A stretch of 55,020 nt of DNA from Porphyrobacter sp. AAP82 (GTDB lineage: Bacteria; Pseudomonadota; Alphaproteobacteria; Sphingomonadales; Sphingomonadaceae): the NCBI RefSeq assembly GCF_000331285.1, contig NZ_ANFX01000027.1, positions 1 through 55,020 on the forward strand, read 5' to 3'. The notes under the pieces are model-generated. The model was given only the letters and a program-made list of their open reading frames with translations. It did not search any database and was not told the DNA's origin. Positions 17,952-27,015 of the stretch are shown in pieces. The stretch's first letter is position 1, and every line of letters starts with the position of its first letter. A program made the position numbers and the translations under genes.

Positions 17952-18455
17952 ATGCACAAGTCTCTCAAAACCCTCGTCCTTGCCGGTTCGGCCATGGCGC
18001 TTGCCATGACCCCGGCGCTTGTCTCTGCCCAGGAACAGATGCCCGGGCAGACCCAGGATCAGACCGCGCCGGATCAGACAAGCCCCGGCCAGACCAACGA
18101 CGGCATGCCGCAGACCACATCGCCCTCGATGCCCGATACGAGCCCCTCGACCGAGCAGCAGTGGGACGAGAACACCACACCCACCACACCGACCACGCCC
18201 GCCGATCCCGCCAGCACCCCGCCGGCTGCCGAGCAGGACGCGATGATGAAGGCCTGGCCGGCGGATCGTCAGGCCGGGTTCAAGGCCTGGCCGACCGAGA
18301 CCCAGAGCTATTTCTGGTCGCTCAGCAAGGAGCGTCAGGACATCTTCTGGGCACTGTCGGACAGTGACAAGGTGACGCTCAGCCAGATGCCGGATGCCCA
18401 GCGCGAAACGACCTGGGCGCAGATCGAAGCCCGGGTCACTCCGCCGCGCGGCTAG
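17952..18455 (+). CDS. Secreted protein with 11-residue repeats, unknown function
   Basis: A 167-residue exported protein. A Sec signal peptide spans residues 1-26 (KSLKTLVLAGSAMALAMT, then ALVSAQ|EQ). Residues 27-95 are Gln/Thr/Pro/Asp-rich and likely disordered. Residues 100-154 form five imperfect 11-residue repeats beginning KAWPADRQAGF, KAWPTETQSYF, WSLSKERQDIF. ATG 17952 has GGAG 6 bases upstream (17942-17945). Its stop shares a CTAG with the stop of convergent rsmD. Such proteins are common in sphingomonads, but I know no function. Confidence 0.8.
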   Translation: MHKSLKTLVLAGSAMALAMTPALVSAQEQMPGQTQDQTAPDQTSPGQTNDGMPQTTSPSMPDTSPSTEQQWDENTTPTTPTTPADPASTPPAAEQDAMMKAWPADRQAGFKAWPTETQSYFWSLSKERQDIFWALSDSDKVTLSQMPDAQRETTWAQIEARVTPPRG

Positions 18456-19027
18456 GCGTCAGGATCGGGCTCAGCCGCAGGGGAAGCATCCAGCCGCAAG
18501 AGGTGGAGCTTCCCCTTGCCGACCCGGCGCTCGGTATCGGCAACGAGGCCCTTGATGACGATGTCCTCGGTAAAGGCAGTCTCGAGCGCGATCCACGTCT
18601 CGGGGCCGATCCAGCCGAGGCGCATCAGGCGGTCGAGCGCGACCTCGCCGGCACCCGACCGGTAGGGCGGATCGGCAAGGATGAGATCGAGCGGCTTGGC
18701 GGCTGCGCGCAGGGCCATCACCGAACCCGCCTCCACCCGGGCCCGCGCACCGGCGCCGAGCGCTGTGATGTTGGCGCGGATCACGTCGACCGCTGCACGG
18801 TCCTGTTCGACGAACAGGCAGCTTTCGGCGCCGCGCGACAGGGCCTCGAGCCCGAGCGCCCCCGATCCCGCGAAGAGATCCGCGACAGCCAGACCCTCGA
18901 AATTGCCCAGCCGGCTGGTGAGCATCGCGAACAGCGTCTCGCGCGCCCGGTCCGCCGTCGGCCGCGTCGCTTCGCCCTTGGGCGCGGCGAGCTTTCGCCC
19001 GCGCCACTGTCCGGCGATGATCCTCAC
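18452..19027 (-). CDS. rsmD: 16S rRNA (guanine966-N2)-methyltransferase RsmD
   Basis: SAM-dependent methylation of 16S rRNA G966 in the small subunit. The 191-residue product begins VRIIAGQWRGRKL, has the SAM motif ADLFAGSGALGLEALSRG at about residues 47-64 and catalytic DPPY (LILADPPYRSG) at about 121-131. The start is GTG at 19027, overlapping the rluB stop by GTGA, which implies translational coupling. The pairing rluB-rsmD is common in alphaproteobacteria and joins two rRNA modification enzymes. Confidence 0.95.
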   Translation of the reverse strand: MRIIAGQWRGRKLAAPKGEATRPTADRARETLFAMLTSRLGNFEGLAVADLFAGSGALGLEALSRGAESCLFVEQDRAAVDVIRANITALGAGARARVEAGSVMALRAAAKPLDLILADPPYRSGAGEVALDRLMRLGWIGPETWIALETAFTEDIVIKGLVADTERRVGKGKLHLLRLDASPAAEPDPDA

Positions 19028-19818
19028 TTGAGCGGGCCTCTGGCAAGCTCCGCAAGAAAGCGGTCGACCGGCTTGCCCTTCAGTTCCACGGCCTGACCGC
19101 GCGGCAGATCGCCGAGGTTGAACGGGCCGTAGCCGACGCGGATCAGGCGGTTCACCTGCAACCCCAGATGCTCGAGCACGCGCCGCACCTCGCGGTTCTT
19201 GCCTTCGGTGATGGTCATCTCGATCCACAGGTTGCGGCCCGAGGAGCGTTCGAGGTTCGCATCGATCGGTCCGTAGCGCATCCCGTCAATCTCGACGCCT
19301 TCGATCAGGTCCTCGAGCTGCGCCTGCGTCACATCGCCGAAGGCGCGCGCGCGGTAGGTTCGCGGCACGCGGCTGGCGGGCAGTTCGAGCGTCCGCTTCA
19401 CCGCCCCGTCATTGGTGAGCAGCAGCAGCCCTTCGGTGTTGAGGTCGAGCCGCCCGACCGGCATCACCCGCCCGGCATTCTTGGGCAGGGCATTCCTCAG
19501 CGCGGTGTAGATCGTCGGACGCCCGGCCGGATCGCGCTCGGCGGTGATCAGGCCGGTCGGCTTGTGGAAGGCGAACAGCCGGGTCGCCTCGGCCGCGGTC
19601 ACGGGCTTGCCGTCGACACTCACGCCCCTGAGGCTCGGCAGGATCGTCGCGGGCGTATCGAGCACCTTGCCGTCGAGCGCGACGCGGCCCTCGGCGATCA
19701 TCCGCTCGACCTCGCGGCGGCTGGCAACCCCGGCGCGGGCGAGCAGCTTGGCTATTCTTTCGCCTTTCGGGCGGTCACCCTCGGGGCGATTGTCTGAGCG
19801 GGGGGGCTGGGTGGGCAT
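19024..19818 (-). CDS. rluB: 23S rRNA pseudouridine synthase, RluB/RsuA family
   Basis: Converts a uridine to pseudouridine in 23S rRNA (U2605 in E. coli for RluB). The 264-residue product has an N-terminal S4 RNA-binding domain (RIAKLLARAGVASRREVERM, residues 21-40), then the catalytic domain with GRLDLNTEGLLLLTNDG, where D125 is the catalytic aspartate, and KNREVRRVLEHLGL near the C-terminus. Related RluE/RluF/RsuA enzymes cannot be excluded from sequence alone, but the neighbour rsmD fits RluB. No Shine-Dalgarno precedes the ATG; a promoter directly upstream suggests a leaderless mRNA. Confidence 0.9.
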   Translation of the reverse strand: MPTQPPRSDNRPEGDRPKGERIAKLLARAGVASRREVERMIAEGRVALDGKVLDTPATILPSLRGVSVDGKPVTAAEATRLFAFHKPTGLITAERDPAGRPTIYTALRNALPKNAGRVMPVGRLDLNTEGLLLLTNDGAVKRTLELPASRVPRTYRARAFGDVTQAQLEDLIEGVEIDGMRYGPIDANLERSSGRNLWIEMTITEGKNREVRRVLEHLGLQVNRLIRVGYGPFNLGDLPRGQAVELKGKPVDRFLAELARGPLK

Positions 19819-19826
19819 GGGGGCCG

Positions 19827-19855
19827 CGCCTAGGCGCTCACGGGGCTGCCCGCAA
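19827..19855 (-). promoter_or_regulatory. Candidate rluB promoter, possibly leaderless
   Basis: On the minus strand TTGCGG (19855-19850), 17 bases, TAGGCG (19832-19827). The rluB ATG starts at 19818, 8 bases beyond the -10, so transcription should start at or next to it. The promoter overlaps the 3' end of the upstream Rieske gene by reaching into its last codons. Confidence 0.45.
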
Positions 19856-20998
19856 GGCTTCGCTCACGATCGCATCGAAGCGCGCGATCCCGCCTTCGAG
19901 CGTGCCGAGCGTGACATGCTCCACCGCGCCCGAGGACAGCCCCTGCTGGCCGAGCTCGGCGGCGCGGAAATCCTCGCCCGCGAACACCCCGCCATCGAGC
20001 AGGTTCCAGCTCTTCTCCCAATGCGCCAGCGCCTTCTCGCTCGCCGGTGCCTCGGGAATGAGCATGAAGTCCTCGACCAGCGTCAGGTCGGCGGCCTGCG
20101 GCATGAGCACCATGATGTTCACATAGTCAGGGCTCGGCACGATCACTGTTGCGGGGAGCAGCTGGTAGGCGAAGGTCACCACGCGCCTGAGCTGCGCCAT
20201 GTCGGTGAGATCGACGCCCTCCATTTCCTCGAGCCGCCCGACCGCGCTGCGCTGGTGCGGCCCGATCTGGTCGCCGGCGGTGATCCCGTCCTTGAAGAAC
20301 GGACCGATCGTCGCCGCGTGCAGCCGCGTCACATGGTAGCTTTCGAGGAAGGCGTCCATGATCAGCTTCCAGTTGCCCTTCACCGTGTGCAGCTTGCGCC
20401 GGAACAGGTGCGCAGCCCCAAGGCCGAAGGCGTCGAAGTCGCTGCCCAATTGCTGGGCCGCGCCGAAATCCGCACCCTCGGCCGGCGCGAACCAGATGAG
20501 GCCGCCTGCCTCGAGACTGGGCAGTTCGACGAGGCCGAAGTCGGCCTTGTCCATCCCCGGGAAGGTCTCGGGGCGGGGGAGCGCCATCAGACCGCCGTCG
20601 AGCCGGTAGGTCCAGGCGTGATAGGGACACACCAGCCGCCGGGCGCATTGCACATCGCTGCCTTCGACCAGCCGCGTGCCGCGGTGCCGGCAGACGTTGA
20701 GGAAGACGTGGGCCTTACCCCCGGCGTCGCGGGTGATCAGCAGCGGGCGGCCGGTCGCATCGTGCGGCACGGCCATGCCGGGCTCGGGCAGCAGCGCGGA
20801 GGGGCAGATCACCTGCGGCAACCGGTCGAACAGCGCCGCCTTTTCGCGCGCGAAGTGATCGGGGCAGGTGTAGTTCGACGCGGGCACGGTCTGGATCCCG
20901 CCCGCAACCTTGGCGCGGCCCTCGCCGATCGCCTCGGCGAGCGCCAGTTGCCCGGGTGTGGGTCGCAAAGTGGGCATATCTGTTGTGGCAGCGTTCAT
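19838..20998 (-). CDS. Rieske 2Fe-2S aromatic-ring-hydroxylating oxygenase, alpha subunit family
   Basis: Predicted non-heme iron oxygenase. The Rieske cluster ligands are C103, H105, C124 and H127 (CRHRG and CPYHAW). The mononuclear iron site appears as [19 protein letters not shown], giving H222 and H227. The product is 386 residues, a normal length. No ferredoxin, reductase or beta-subunit gene is adjacent, so it would use shared electron donors. Sphingomonads carry many such orphan enzymes; the substrate is unknown. The divergent neighbour is an AmpG-like permease. A possible promoter lies at 21024-21051 on the minus strand (TTGGTC, 16 bases, TAGGCA). Confidence 0.92.
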   Translation of the reverse strand: MNAATTDMPTLRPTPGQLALAEAIGEGRAKVAGGIQTVPASNYTCPDHFAREKAALFDRLPQVICPSALLPEPGMAVPHDATGRPLLITRDAGGKAHVFLNVCRHRGTRLVEGSDVQCARRLVCPYHAWTYRLDGGLMALPRPETFPGMDKADFGLVELPSLEAGGLIWFAPAEGADFGAAQQLGSDFDAFGLGAAHLFRRKLHTVKGNWKLIMDAFLESYHVTRLHAATIGPFFKDGITAGDQIGPHQRSAVGRLEEMEGVDLTDMAQLRRVVTFAYQLLPATVIVPSPDYVNIMVLMPQAADLTLVEDFMLIPEAPASEKALAHWEKSWNLLDGGVFAGEDFRAAELGQQGLSSGAVEHVTLGTLEGGIARFDAIVSEALRAAP

Positions 20999-21069
20999 CG
21001 CTCTTTTCTCATCCTCTCATCCCTGCCTAGTGTGGCAGACTTCGCGACCAATCAAAAGGACCGCCACGC

Positions 21070-22389
21070 ATGACCGAGACCGCAGCCGCCCCGCAGCAGG
21101 GCTGGGTGAGCGCGATCAAGCCCTATCTGGAGAAGGAATCGCTCGCCGCCTTCTTTCTCGGCGTGTCCTCGGGCTTTCCCTACGCGCTGATCGGCGCGAC
21201 CCTGACGAGCCGCCTCGCGCAGGACGGGATCGACAAGAAGACCGTGACCGCCTTCACGCTGGTGTTCCTCGCCTACAACCTCAAGTGGCTATGGGCCTGG
21301 GTGATCGACGGCGTGCGGCTGCCGGTGATCGGCGCGCTCGGGCAGCGCGTTTCCTGGATGCTGCTGGTCGGCGTCCTGGTGATGGCAGCGGTCGCCAACC
21401 TCGCGCTGGTCGATCCGGCGGCGGACATCGCCTGGGTCGCGACCTCGGCGATCCTCGTCGGCATCGCGGGGGCGACCTTCGACATCATCATCGACGCCTA
21501 CCGGATCGAGACGCTGCGCCCCGACCAGCTCGGCGTCGGATCGGGCATGACCCAATATGGCTGGCGCATCGGATCGGCGGGCGCGGGCGCGCTGGCGCTG
21601 GTGGTGGCGGCGCGCGCGGGGTGGGAGGTCGCCTACCTGGCCTGCGCCGCCTTCGCGCTCCCGGCGATGCTGACCGCGCTGGTGCTGGGCGAGCCCGCCC
21701 GCCGCCGCGTGGTTGAACGCGCCAAGGGTATCGGCGAGGCGCTTCGGGCAATCTATGGCCCCTTCACCGAATTCTTCATGCGCAAGGGCGCGCTGCTCGT
21801 GCTCCTGTTCATCCTCCTCCACAAGATCGGCGACACGCTCGCAAACCTCACCGTGCGCCTGCTGCTCGACGACAAGGGCTACACCAATGACGAGATCGCG
21901 CTGTACGATGTGGGCGTGGGCTTCTGGGCCTTCCTGATCGGGATCTTCATCGGCGGGGTGCTCTACACGCGGCTCGGGATGAAGCGATCGGTGCTGCTGA
22001 GCCTTGTCCTGATGGGCGTTTCCAACTTCAGCTTCGCGCTGCTGGCGATGGCGGACAAGACCAATGCGGGCCTTGCCGCGACCTTCCTGTTCGAGAACGT
22101 CGCGAGCGGGATCGGCGGGGTCACGGTGGTCGCCTATTTCGCCGCATTGACGGATTTGAGGTTTACCGCGTCGCAATATGCGCTGATCTCGGCGGCGGCG
22201 AGCATCGTCGGCCGGGTGCTGACCGGGACGACGGCGGGCGCGCTGGTCGAGAGCTTCGGCTATGTGAACTTCTACATCTTCACCACGATTGTCGCACTGC
22301 CGGGGATCGTATTGTTCTGGCTGATGATGCGCGCGGGGCTGATCGATGCGTCGATCGGCACGGCGGGCACCGCAGGGGGCGAGGGCTGA
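21070..22389 (+). CDS. MFS permease, AmpG-like
   Basis: A 439-residue inner-membrane protein with about 12 to 14 hydrophobic helices. The segments FFLGVSSGFPYALIGATL, FDIIIDAYRIE (after helix 4) and YALISAAASIVGR resemble AmpG, which imports muropeptides (GlcNAc-anhydroMurNAc peptides) for cell-wall recycling. The AmpG family also includes peptide and acetyl-CoA transporters, so the substrate is inferred. There is a 71-base gap to the divergent Rieske gene. No ampC, ampD or nagZ is nearby. Confidence 0.85.
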   Translation: MTETAAAPQQGWVSAIKPYLEKESLAAFFLGVSSGFPYALIGATLTSRLAQDGIDKKTVTAFTLVFLAYNLKWLWAWVIDGVRLPVIGALGQRVSWMLLVGVLVMAAVANLALVDPAADIAWVATSAILVGIAGATFDIIIDAYRIETLRPDQLGVGSGMTQYGWRIGSAGAGALALVVAARAGWEVAYLACAAFALPAMLTALVLGEPARRRVVERAKGIGEALRAIYGPFTEFFMRKGALLVLLFILLHKIGDTLANLTVRLLLDDKGYTNDEIALYDVGVGFWAFLIGIFIGGVLYTRLGMKRSVLLSLVLMGVSNFSFALLAMADKTNAGLAATFLFENVASGIGGVTVVAYFAALTDLRFTASQYALISAAASIVGRVLTGTTAGALVESFGYVNFYIFTTIVALPGIVLFWLMMRAGLIDASIGTAGTAGGEG

Positions 22390-22397
22390 GGCCGCGC

Positions 22398-22487
22398 GAA
22401 GTTCACGAAGTTCACATTGCAAATTGTGCAATCCTACAGGAATTCCATATTAATTCCTGTGGGTTGCCTGGCAAAAGCGAAGTTCAC
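22398..22487. repeat. AT-rich block with GAAGTTCAC repeats and palindromes
   Basis: Between two convergent genes lies a low-GC stretch with three GAAGTTCAC copies (22398-22406, 22407-22415 in tandem, and 22479-22487). Between them are ATTGCA/TGCAAT and a 9-bp inverted repeat ACAGGAATT/AATTCCTGT (22436-22444 with 22452-22460), extendable to 12 bp with one T-G wobble. No convincing protein-coding frame. The rest of the gap to 22607 shows nothing that I can assign. Confidence 0.75.
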
Positions 22488-22607
22488 ACAATGCGCGGCG
22501 TTTTTTCGCGTTGCCGGCGCGCTGCCAAGGGGGCCGACGATGCGAAAGAGCAGCATCGGTTCTACCGCGCCCGGGCTGTGTATGAAAACGCTTTGGAGCC
22601 GGGGGCC

Positions 22608-23948
22608 CTAGTCCGGCAGCTCGTCGTTCAATCGCAGCACCTCGCCTGCAAGGTAGAGCGATCCGGCGATGAGGATCGGCAGGCCTTCGTCCGGGATCAT
22701 CGCCAGCGCGCTCGGCACATCGGGCGCCGCGCGCGCCGAGGGGCCGAAGGCGGACGCCGGGTGCCAGTCGTGCCCCGGCACCGGAACGGCGGTGATGCTG
22801 GCGATGGCGGGGGCGAGCGGACCGATCAGCGAGGCGGGGTCCTTGCCCTCGAGCATGCCGAGCACAAGGTGGAGGCGGCGCAGGGGATTGGCCGGATCGG
22901 GCGCGCCTGCGCCAAACATGCGGGCGATCGCCTGCCCGGCATCGGGATTGTGTCCGCCATCGAGCCACACTTCGCGGCTCCCGGTGAGGGGGCCGGGGGA
23001 CAGGCGCTGCATCCGCGCAGGCCAGCGGGCCGCGGCGAGGCCCGCCTTCATCGCCGCCTGGCTCACCGTCACCTTGTCCTGAAACCGCAGCATCGCGACC
23101 GCGAGGCCCGCATTTTGGACCTGATGCCGTCCCGTCAGGCCCAGCGGGGCGTGGAAGTAGCACGCCTGCCCTTCGCCGTAGACCAGCACGGAGTTGCTGC
23201 CGGTCGGCTTGGCGGCCCATGCGCCGTAAAGGCCCGCCGGAAACAGCGGCGCGCCGACGATAGCCGCGACACCCTGTATGGCCGCCTTTGATTGCGGCAG
23301 GTGGAGTTCGCCCATCGTCACCAGCGGCACGCCGCGCTTGGCGATCCCCGACTTCTCGAAGCCGATCCGCGCCATCGGCTCCTGCGGCACGCCTTCCTCG
23401 GGCGCGAGCAGGAAGCGTTCGTGATCGAGGCCCAGCGCCGCGATCCCGCAGGCGGCGAGCGCGTCGGGTTCCAGAACGTTGGTCGCATCGAAGCGCCCGC
23501 CCATGCCGACTTCGACCACGCAGGCATCGGCAGTCGTGCGGGCAAAGGCGAGGAAGGCGGCGGCGATGGTGACTTCGAAGAAGCTCGGGCCCAGGTCCTC
23601 GCCCGCGTCGAGCACCTCCTCCAGCACATCGGCGAGCATCGCGTCCGGGATCAGCTCGCCCGCCAGCCGGATGCGCTCGTTGTAGCGCACCAGATGCGGG
23701 CTGGTGGTGACGTGGACCTTGTAGCCTTGCGCCTCCAGCATTGCGCGCAGGAAGGCGCAGGTCGATCCCTTGCCGTTGGTCCCCGCGACATGGAACACCG
23801 GCGGCAAGCTTCGGTGCGGATTGCCGAGGCGCTCCATCAGTGCGCGGATGGTGTCGAGCCCCAAGCGCCCCTGCGGCAGGCTCAGCTGGCCAAGGCGATC
23901 AAGCTGCGCCTGGACGCGCGGGTCGTCGGATGTGCCGAAGTCTCTCAC
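22608..23948 (-). CDS. folC: Bifunctional folylpolyglutamate synthase / dihydrofolate synthase
   Basis: Adds glutamate to dihydropteroate and to reduced folates, giving cells retained polyglutamylated cofactors. The 446-residue product has the P-loop AGTNGKGS at residues 55-62, VEVGMGGRFDATN further on and the C-terminal ligase domain with WLDGGHNPDAG. The start is a GTG at 23948. Its Shine-Dalgarno GGAGG is part of a palindrome arm ending at 23955 (plus coordinates). It is the last gene of trpF-trpB-trpA-accD-folC, a common alphaproteobacterial arrangement. Confidence 0.96.
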   Translation of the reverse strand: MRDFGTSDDPRVQAQLDRLGQLSLPQGRLGLDTIRALMERLGNPHRSLPPVFHVAGTNGKGSTCAFLRAMLEAQGYKVHVTTSPHLVRYNERIRLAGELIPDAMLADVLEEVLDAGEDLGPSFFEVTIAAAFLAFARTTADACVVEVGMGGRFDATNVLEPDALAACGIAALGLDHERFLLAPEEGVPQEPMARIGFEKSGIAKRGVPLVTMGELHLPQSKAAIQGVAAIVGAPLFPAGLYGAWAAKPTGSNSVLVYGEGQACYFHAPLGLTGRHQVQNAGLAVAMLRFQDKVTVSQAAMKAGLAAARWPARMQRLSPGPLTGSREVWLDGGHNPDAGQAIARMFGAGAPDPANPLRRLHLVLGMLEGKDPASLIGPLAPAIASITAVPVPGHDWHPASAFGPSARAAPDVPSALAMIPDEGLPILIAGSLYLAGEVLRLNDELPD

Positions 23949-23954
23949 AGGAAG

Positions 23955-24052
23955 CCCCTCCCGCTTGCCGGAGGGGTTTGGGGTGGGAACGAATCACGCG
24001 CGCACATGGCTCGCACTTGCCCACCGCCGGCCCCTCCCGCAAGCGGGAGGGG
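23955..24052. repeat. Inverted pair of C/G-rich palindromic repeats between accD and folC
   Basis: Copy A (23955-23987, plus) is CCCCTCC-loop-GGAGGGG followed by TTTGGGGTGGG. Copy B (24020-24052, minus) is a 10-bp perfect palindrome with AA centre (24031-24040 with 24043-24052) followed on the minus strand by CCGGCGGTGGG. The tails face each other across 32 bases, a BIME-like layout. B begins 5 bases after the accD stop; A ends 6 bases before the folC GTG. A related copy lies in trmD at 54912. Confidence 0.8.
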
Positions 24053-24057
24053 AGAGC

Positions 24058-24909
24058 TTACGCCGCCTTCACGGGCGCCAGATAGCCCAGCACCTGCGCC
24101 AGCGTCGCCTTCAGCTCGTGGCGGGGGACGACCATGTCGACCATGCCGTGCTTGTGGAGATATTCGGCGCGCTGGAAGCCTTCGGGCAGCTGCTCGCGGA
24201 TCGTGTCCTGAATCACGCGCTGGCCGGCAAAGCCGATCAATGCGCCCGGCTCGGCAATGTGGATATCGCCCAGCATCGCGTAGCTTGCGGTGACGCCGCC
24301 GGTGGTCGGGTCGGTGAGGACGACGATATAGGGAAGCCCTGCGTTCTTGAGCCGCCGCGTCATCACCGTCGCGCGGGGCATCTGCATGAGGCTCAAAATC
24401 CCCTCCTGCATCCGCGCGCCGCCCGCCGCGGTCACCACCACATAGGCGCAGCCGCGATCCAATGCCTTCTGCGCGCCGTTGCAGAAGGCCTGGCCCACGG
24501 CCATCCCCATCGAGCCGCCCATGAAGCTGAAGTCCTGCACCCCGACCACCGCCGGCTGCGTGTCGATGAAGCCCGATCCGACCACGAAGGCATCCTCATG
24601 CGGGTTGGCGGCGCGCGCGGCCTTGAGGCGGTCGGTGTATTTCTTGGTGTCCTTGAAGCCGAGCGGGTCCTCGGTGACCTTGGGGAGCGGGAGCACCTCG
24701 AAGCCTTCGTCAAGCAGCAGCGCGAGCCGCGCATCGGCGCCGATGCGGCCGTGATGCTCGCACTTGGGGCAGACGCTGAGGTTCGCCTCGTAATCGGCGA
24801 CGAACAGCATCTCCTGGCAGGAGGGGCACTTGATCCACAGATCCTTCTCGGTGGACTTCTTCTCGGGCGCGAAGCCCAGCGAATTGCGGACGCGGGTGAA
24901 CCAGTTCAT
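24058..24909 (-). CDS. accD: Acetyl-CoA carboxylase carboxyltransferase subunit beta
   Basis: Zinc-binding beta subunit of the carboxyltransferase that makes malonyl-CoA, the first committed step of fatty acid synthesis. The 283-residue product carries an N-terminal zinc ribbon with C28, C31, C47 and C50, then the crotonase-like core with GGARMQEG and [15 protein letters not shown] 24909 was chosen over an in-frame TTG at 24915. It sits in the trpA-accD-folC run and is separated from trpA by 82 bases, so it may have its own promoter. Confidence 0.98.
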   Translation of the reverse strand: MNWFTRVRNSLGFAPEKKSTEKDLWIKCPSCQEMLFVADYEANLSVCPKCEHHGRIGADARLALLLDEGFEVLPLPKVTEDPLGFKDTKKYTDRLKAARAANPHEDAFVVGSGFIDTQPAVVGVQDFSFMGGSMGMAVGQAFCNGAQKALDRGCAYVVVTAAGGARMQEGILSLMQMPRATVMTRRLKNAGLPYIVVLTDPTTGGVTASYAMLGDIHIAEPGALIGFAGQRVIQDTIREQLPEGFQRAEYLHKHGMVDMVVPRHELKATLAQVLGYLAPVKAA

Positions 24910-24991
24910 GGGCAAGTCCTTAGCCGGGTTTCCCCGTCATGGCGAGATGGGCGGGCATGGGAGCAATCCACAGGATGGCTTTGCAGTTCCC

Positions 24992-25771
24992 TCAGCGGGC
25001 CGAATGCACCGCCTCGGCAAGCGCAGCGGTGAGGGCCTTGAGGTGCTGCGGAGCCTCGGCGCCATGCTGGCCGCAGATCTCGACCAGCGCGGAGCCTACC
25101 ACCACGCCGTCGGCAACTTTCGCGATTTCGGCCGCCTGTTCGGGTGTCCTCACCCCGAAGCCGACCGCGACCGGAATGCCGGTGGATTGCTTGATGCGCG
25201 CCACATTGGCTTCGATGCTGGCGATCTGCGCCTGCTGCTTGCCGGTGATCCCGGCGACCGACACGTAGTAGAGGAAGCCCTCGCTCCCTTCGAGCACCTG
25301 CGGCAGGCGCGCCGCATCGGTGGTGGGGGTGGCAAGGCGGATCGGGGCGATGCCATGCGCGCGCAGGGCCGGGCCGAGCGCGTCGTCTTCTTCAGGCGGA
25401 ATGTCGACGCAGATGACGCCGTCAACGCCTGCCGCCGCCGCCGCCTCGGCGAACCACTCGGGGCCGCGCCGCACCATCGGGTTGGCATAGCCCATCAGCA
25501 CCAGCGGCACCTGCGGGTGCCGGGCGCGGAAATCGGCGGCGTAGCGCAGCACGTCCGCCGTGGTCGTCCCCGCGCCCAGCGAGCGCAGATTGGCGCTCTG
25601 GATCGCGGGGCCATCGGCCATCGGATCGGTGAAGGGCATGCCCAGCTCGATCACATCCGCCCCGGCTTCCACCAGCGCATCGAGATTGGCCGCGGTGTCG
25701 CCATCGCCCGCAGTGATGAAGCAGACGAGCGCGGGAGCGGGCTTGCCAAAAGCCGAAGCGAAGCGGCTCAC
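24992..25771 (-). CDS. trpA: Tryptophan synthase alpha subunit
   Basis: Cleaves indole-3-glycerol phosphate to indole, which is channelled to TrpB. The 259-residue TIM barrel has catalytic E42 ([11 protein letters not shown]) and D53 (MADGP). GTG start at 25771 overlaps the trpB stop by GTGA. The frame is open to 26011 but the extra residues are trpB antisense-frame noise. The gene ends 82 bases before accD. Confidence 0.97.
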   Translation of the reverse strand: MSRFASAFGKPAPALVCFITAGDGDTAANLDALVEAGADVIELGMPFTDPMADGPAIQSANLRSLGAGTTTADVLRYAADFRARHPQVPLVLMGYANPMVRRGPEWFAEAAAAAGVDGVICVDIPPEEDDALGPALRAHGIAPIRLATPTTDAARLPQVLEGSEGFLYYVSVAGITGKQQAQIASIEANVARIKQSTGIPVAVGFGVRTPEQAAEIAKVADGVVVGSALVEICGQHGAEAPQHLKALTAALAEAVHSAR

Positions 25772-27015
25772 AGCTCCACCCCCAGCCTCTCGGCCACGGT
25801 GAAGATGTCCTTGTCGCCGCGCCCGCACAGGTTGACGAGGATGATGCTGTCCTTGGGCATCGTAGGGGCGACCTTCTTCACCGCCGCGATGGCGTGCGAG
25901 GGTTCCAATGCGGGGATGATCCCCTCGGTCGCACACAGCAGCTGGAACGCATCCAGCGCCTCCTCGTCGGTGACGGCGGTGTAATCGACGCGGCCGCTCT
26001 CCTTCAGCCACGCGTGCTCCGGCCCGATGCCGGGGTAATCGAGCCCGGCGCTGATCGAGTGACCCTCGGTGATCTGGCCGTCTTCGTCCTGCAACAGATA
26101 GGTGCGGTTGCCGTGGAGCACGCCGGGCGATCCGCCGAGCAGGCTTGCGGCGTGCTCGTCGCCATCGAGCCCGTGGCCCGCCGCTTCGACGCCGAGCATC
26201 TTCACCGAAGGATCATCGAGGAAGGGATGGAACAGCCCCAGCGCGTTCGATCCGCCGCCGATCGCCGCGACCAGCAGGTCGGGGAGGCGTCCGGTGCGGC
26301 TGAGCATCTGGGCGCGGGCTTCCTTGCCGATCACGCTCTGGAAGTTGCGCACCATCTCGGGATAGGGGTGGGGGCCGGCCGCGGTGCCGATGATGTAGAA
26401 GGTGTCGTGCACGTTGGCGACCCAGTCGCGCAGGCCTTCGTTCATCGCGTCCTTCAAGGTCGCCCCGCCGCTGGTGACGGGGATCACCTCGGCGCCCAAG
26501 AGCTTCATGCGGAAGACGTTGGGCGACTGGCGCTTCACGTCCTCGGCGCCCATGTAGATCACGCAAGGCAGGCCGAAGCGCGCGCAGACGGTTGCGGTCG
26601 CCACCCCGTGTTGCCCTGCGCCAGTCTCGGCGATGATGCGGGTCTTGCCCATGCGGATCGCGAGCAGGATCTGGCCGATGCAGTTGTTGATCTTGTGCGC
26701 GCCGGTGTGGTTCAATTCGTCGCGCTTGAACCACACCTGTGCGCCGCACTCAGGCTTCCCTTGGGAAGCCGCCAACAAACGGAGTTCTTCGGTGAGGCGC
26801 GGCGCGAAATAGAGCGGGCTGGGGCGGCCGACATAGTGTTCGAGCAGGTCGTCGAACTCGGCCTGAAACGCCGGGTCTTGCTGCGCCTTCCTGTATTCGC
26901 GCTCGAGATCGAGCACCAGCGGCATCAGCGTCTCGGCGACATAGCGCCCGCCGAACTGGCCGAAATGGCCGCGTTCGTCGGGAAGATTGCGGAAGGAGTT
27001 GAGGGGCGTGTTCAT
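25768..27015 (-). CDS. trpB: Tryptophan synthase beta subunit
   Basis: PLP enzyme that joins indole and serine to make tryptophan. The 415-residue product has the PLP lysine in HTGAHKINN (K108) and the phosphate-binding GGGSNA further on. It has the standard TrpB1 length. Overlaps trpF by ATGA at 27012-27015 and trpA by GTGA, so trpF-trpB-trpA are translationally coupled. Confidence 0.98.
   Translation of the reverse strand: MNTPLNSFRNLPDERGHFGQFGGRYVAETLMPLVLDLEREYRKAQQDPAFQAEFDDLLEHYVGRPSPLYFAPRLTEELRLLAASQGKPECGAQVWFKRDELNHTGAHKINNCIGQILLAIRMGKTRIIAETGAGQHGVATATVCARFGLPCVIYMGAEDVKRQSPNVFRMKLLGAEVIPVTSGGATLKDAMNEGLRDWVANVHDTFYIIGTAAGPHPYPEMVRNFQSVIGKEARAQMLSRTGRLPDLLVAAIGGGSNALGLFHPFLDDPSVKMLGVEAAGHGLDGDEHAASLLGGSPGVLHGNRTYLLQDEDGQITEGHSISAGLDYPGIGPEHAWLKESGRVDYTAVTDEEALDAFQLLCATEGIIPALEPSHAIAAVKKVAPTMPKDSIILVNLCGRGDKDIFTVAERLGVEL

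Noticed and set aside
22401..22413. GTTC repeated with short spacing, like a LexA box
   Set aside because: The spacing is GTTC-N5-GTTC, not N7, and it lies between convergent 3' ends, so it controls no start.
22417..22611. Possible 64-codon gene between the AmpG-like gene and folC
   Set aside because: It spans the repeat block, has no good ribosome-binding site, and its product shows no recognisable features.
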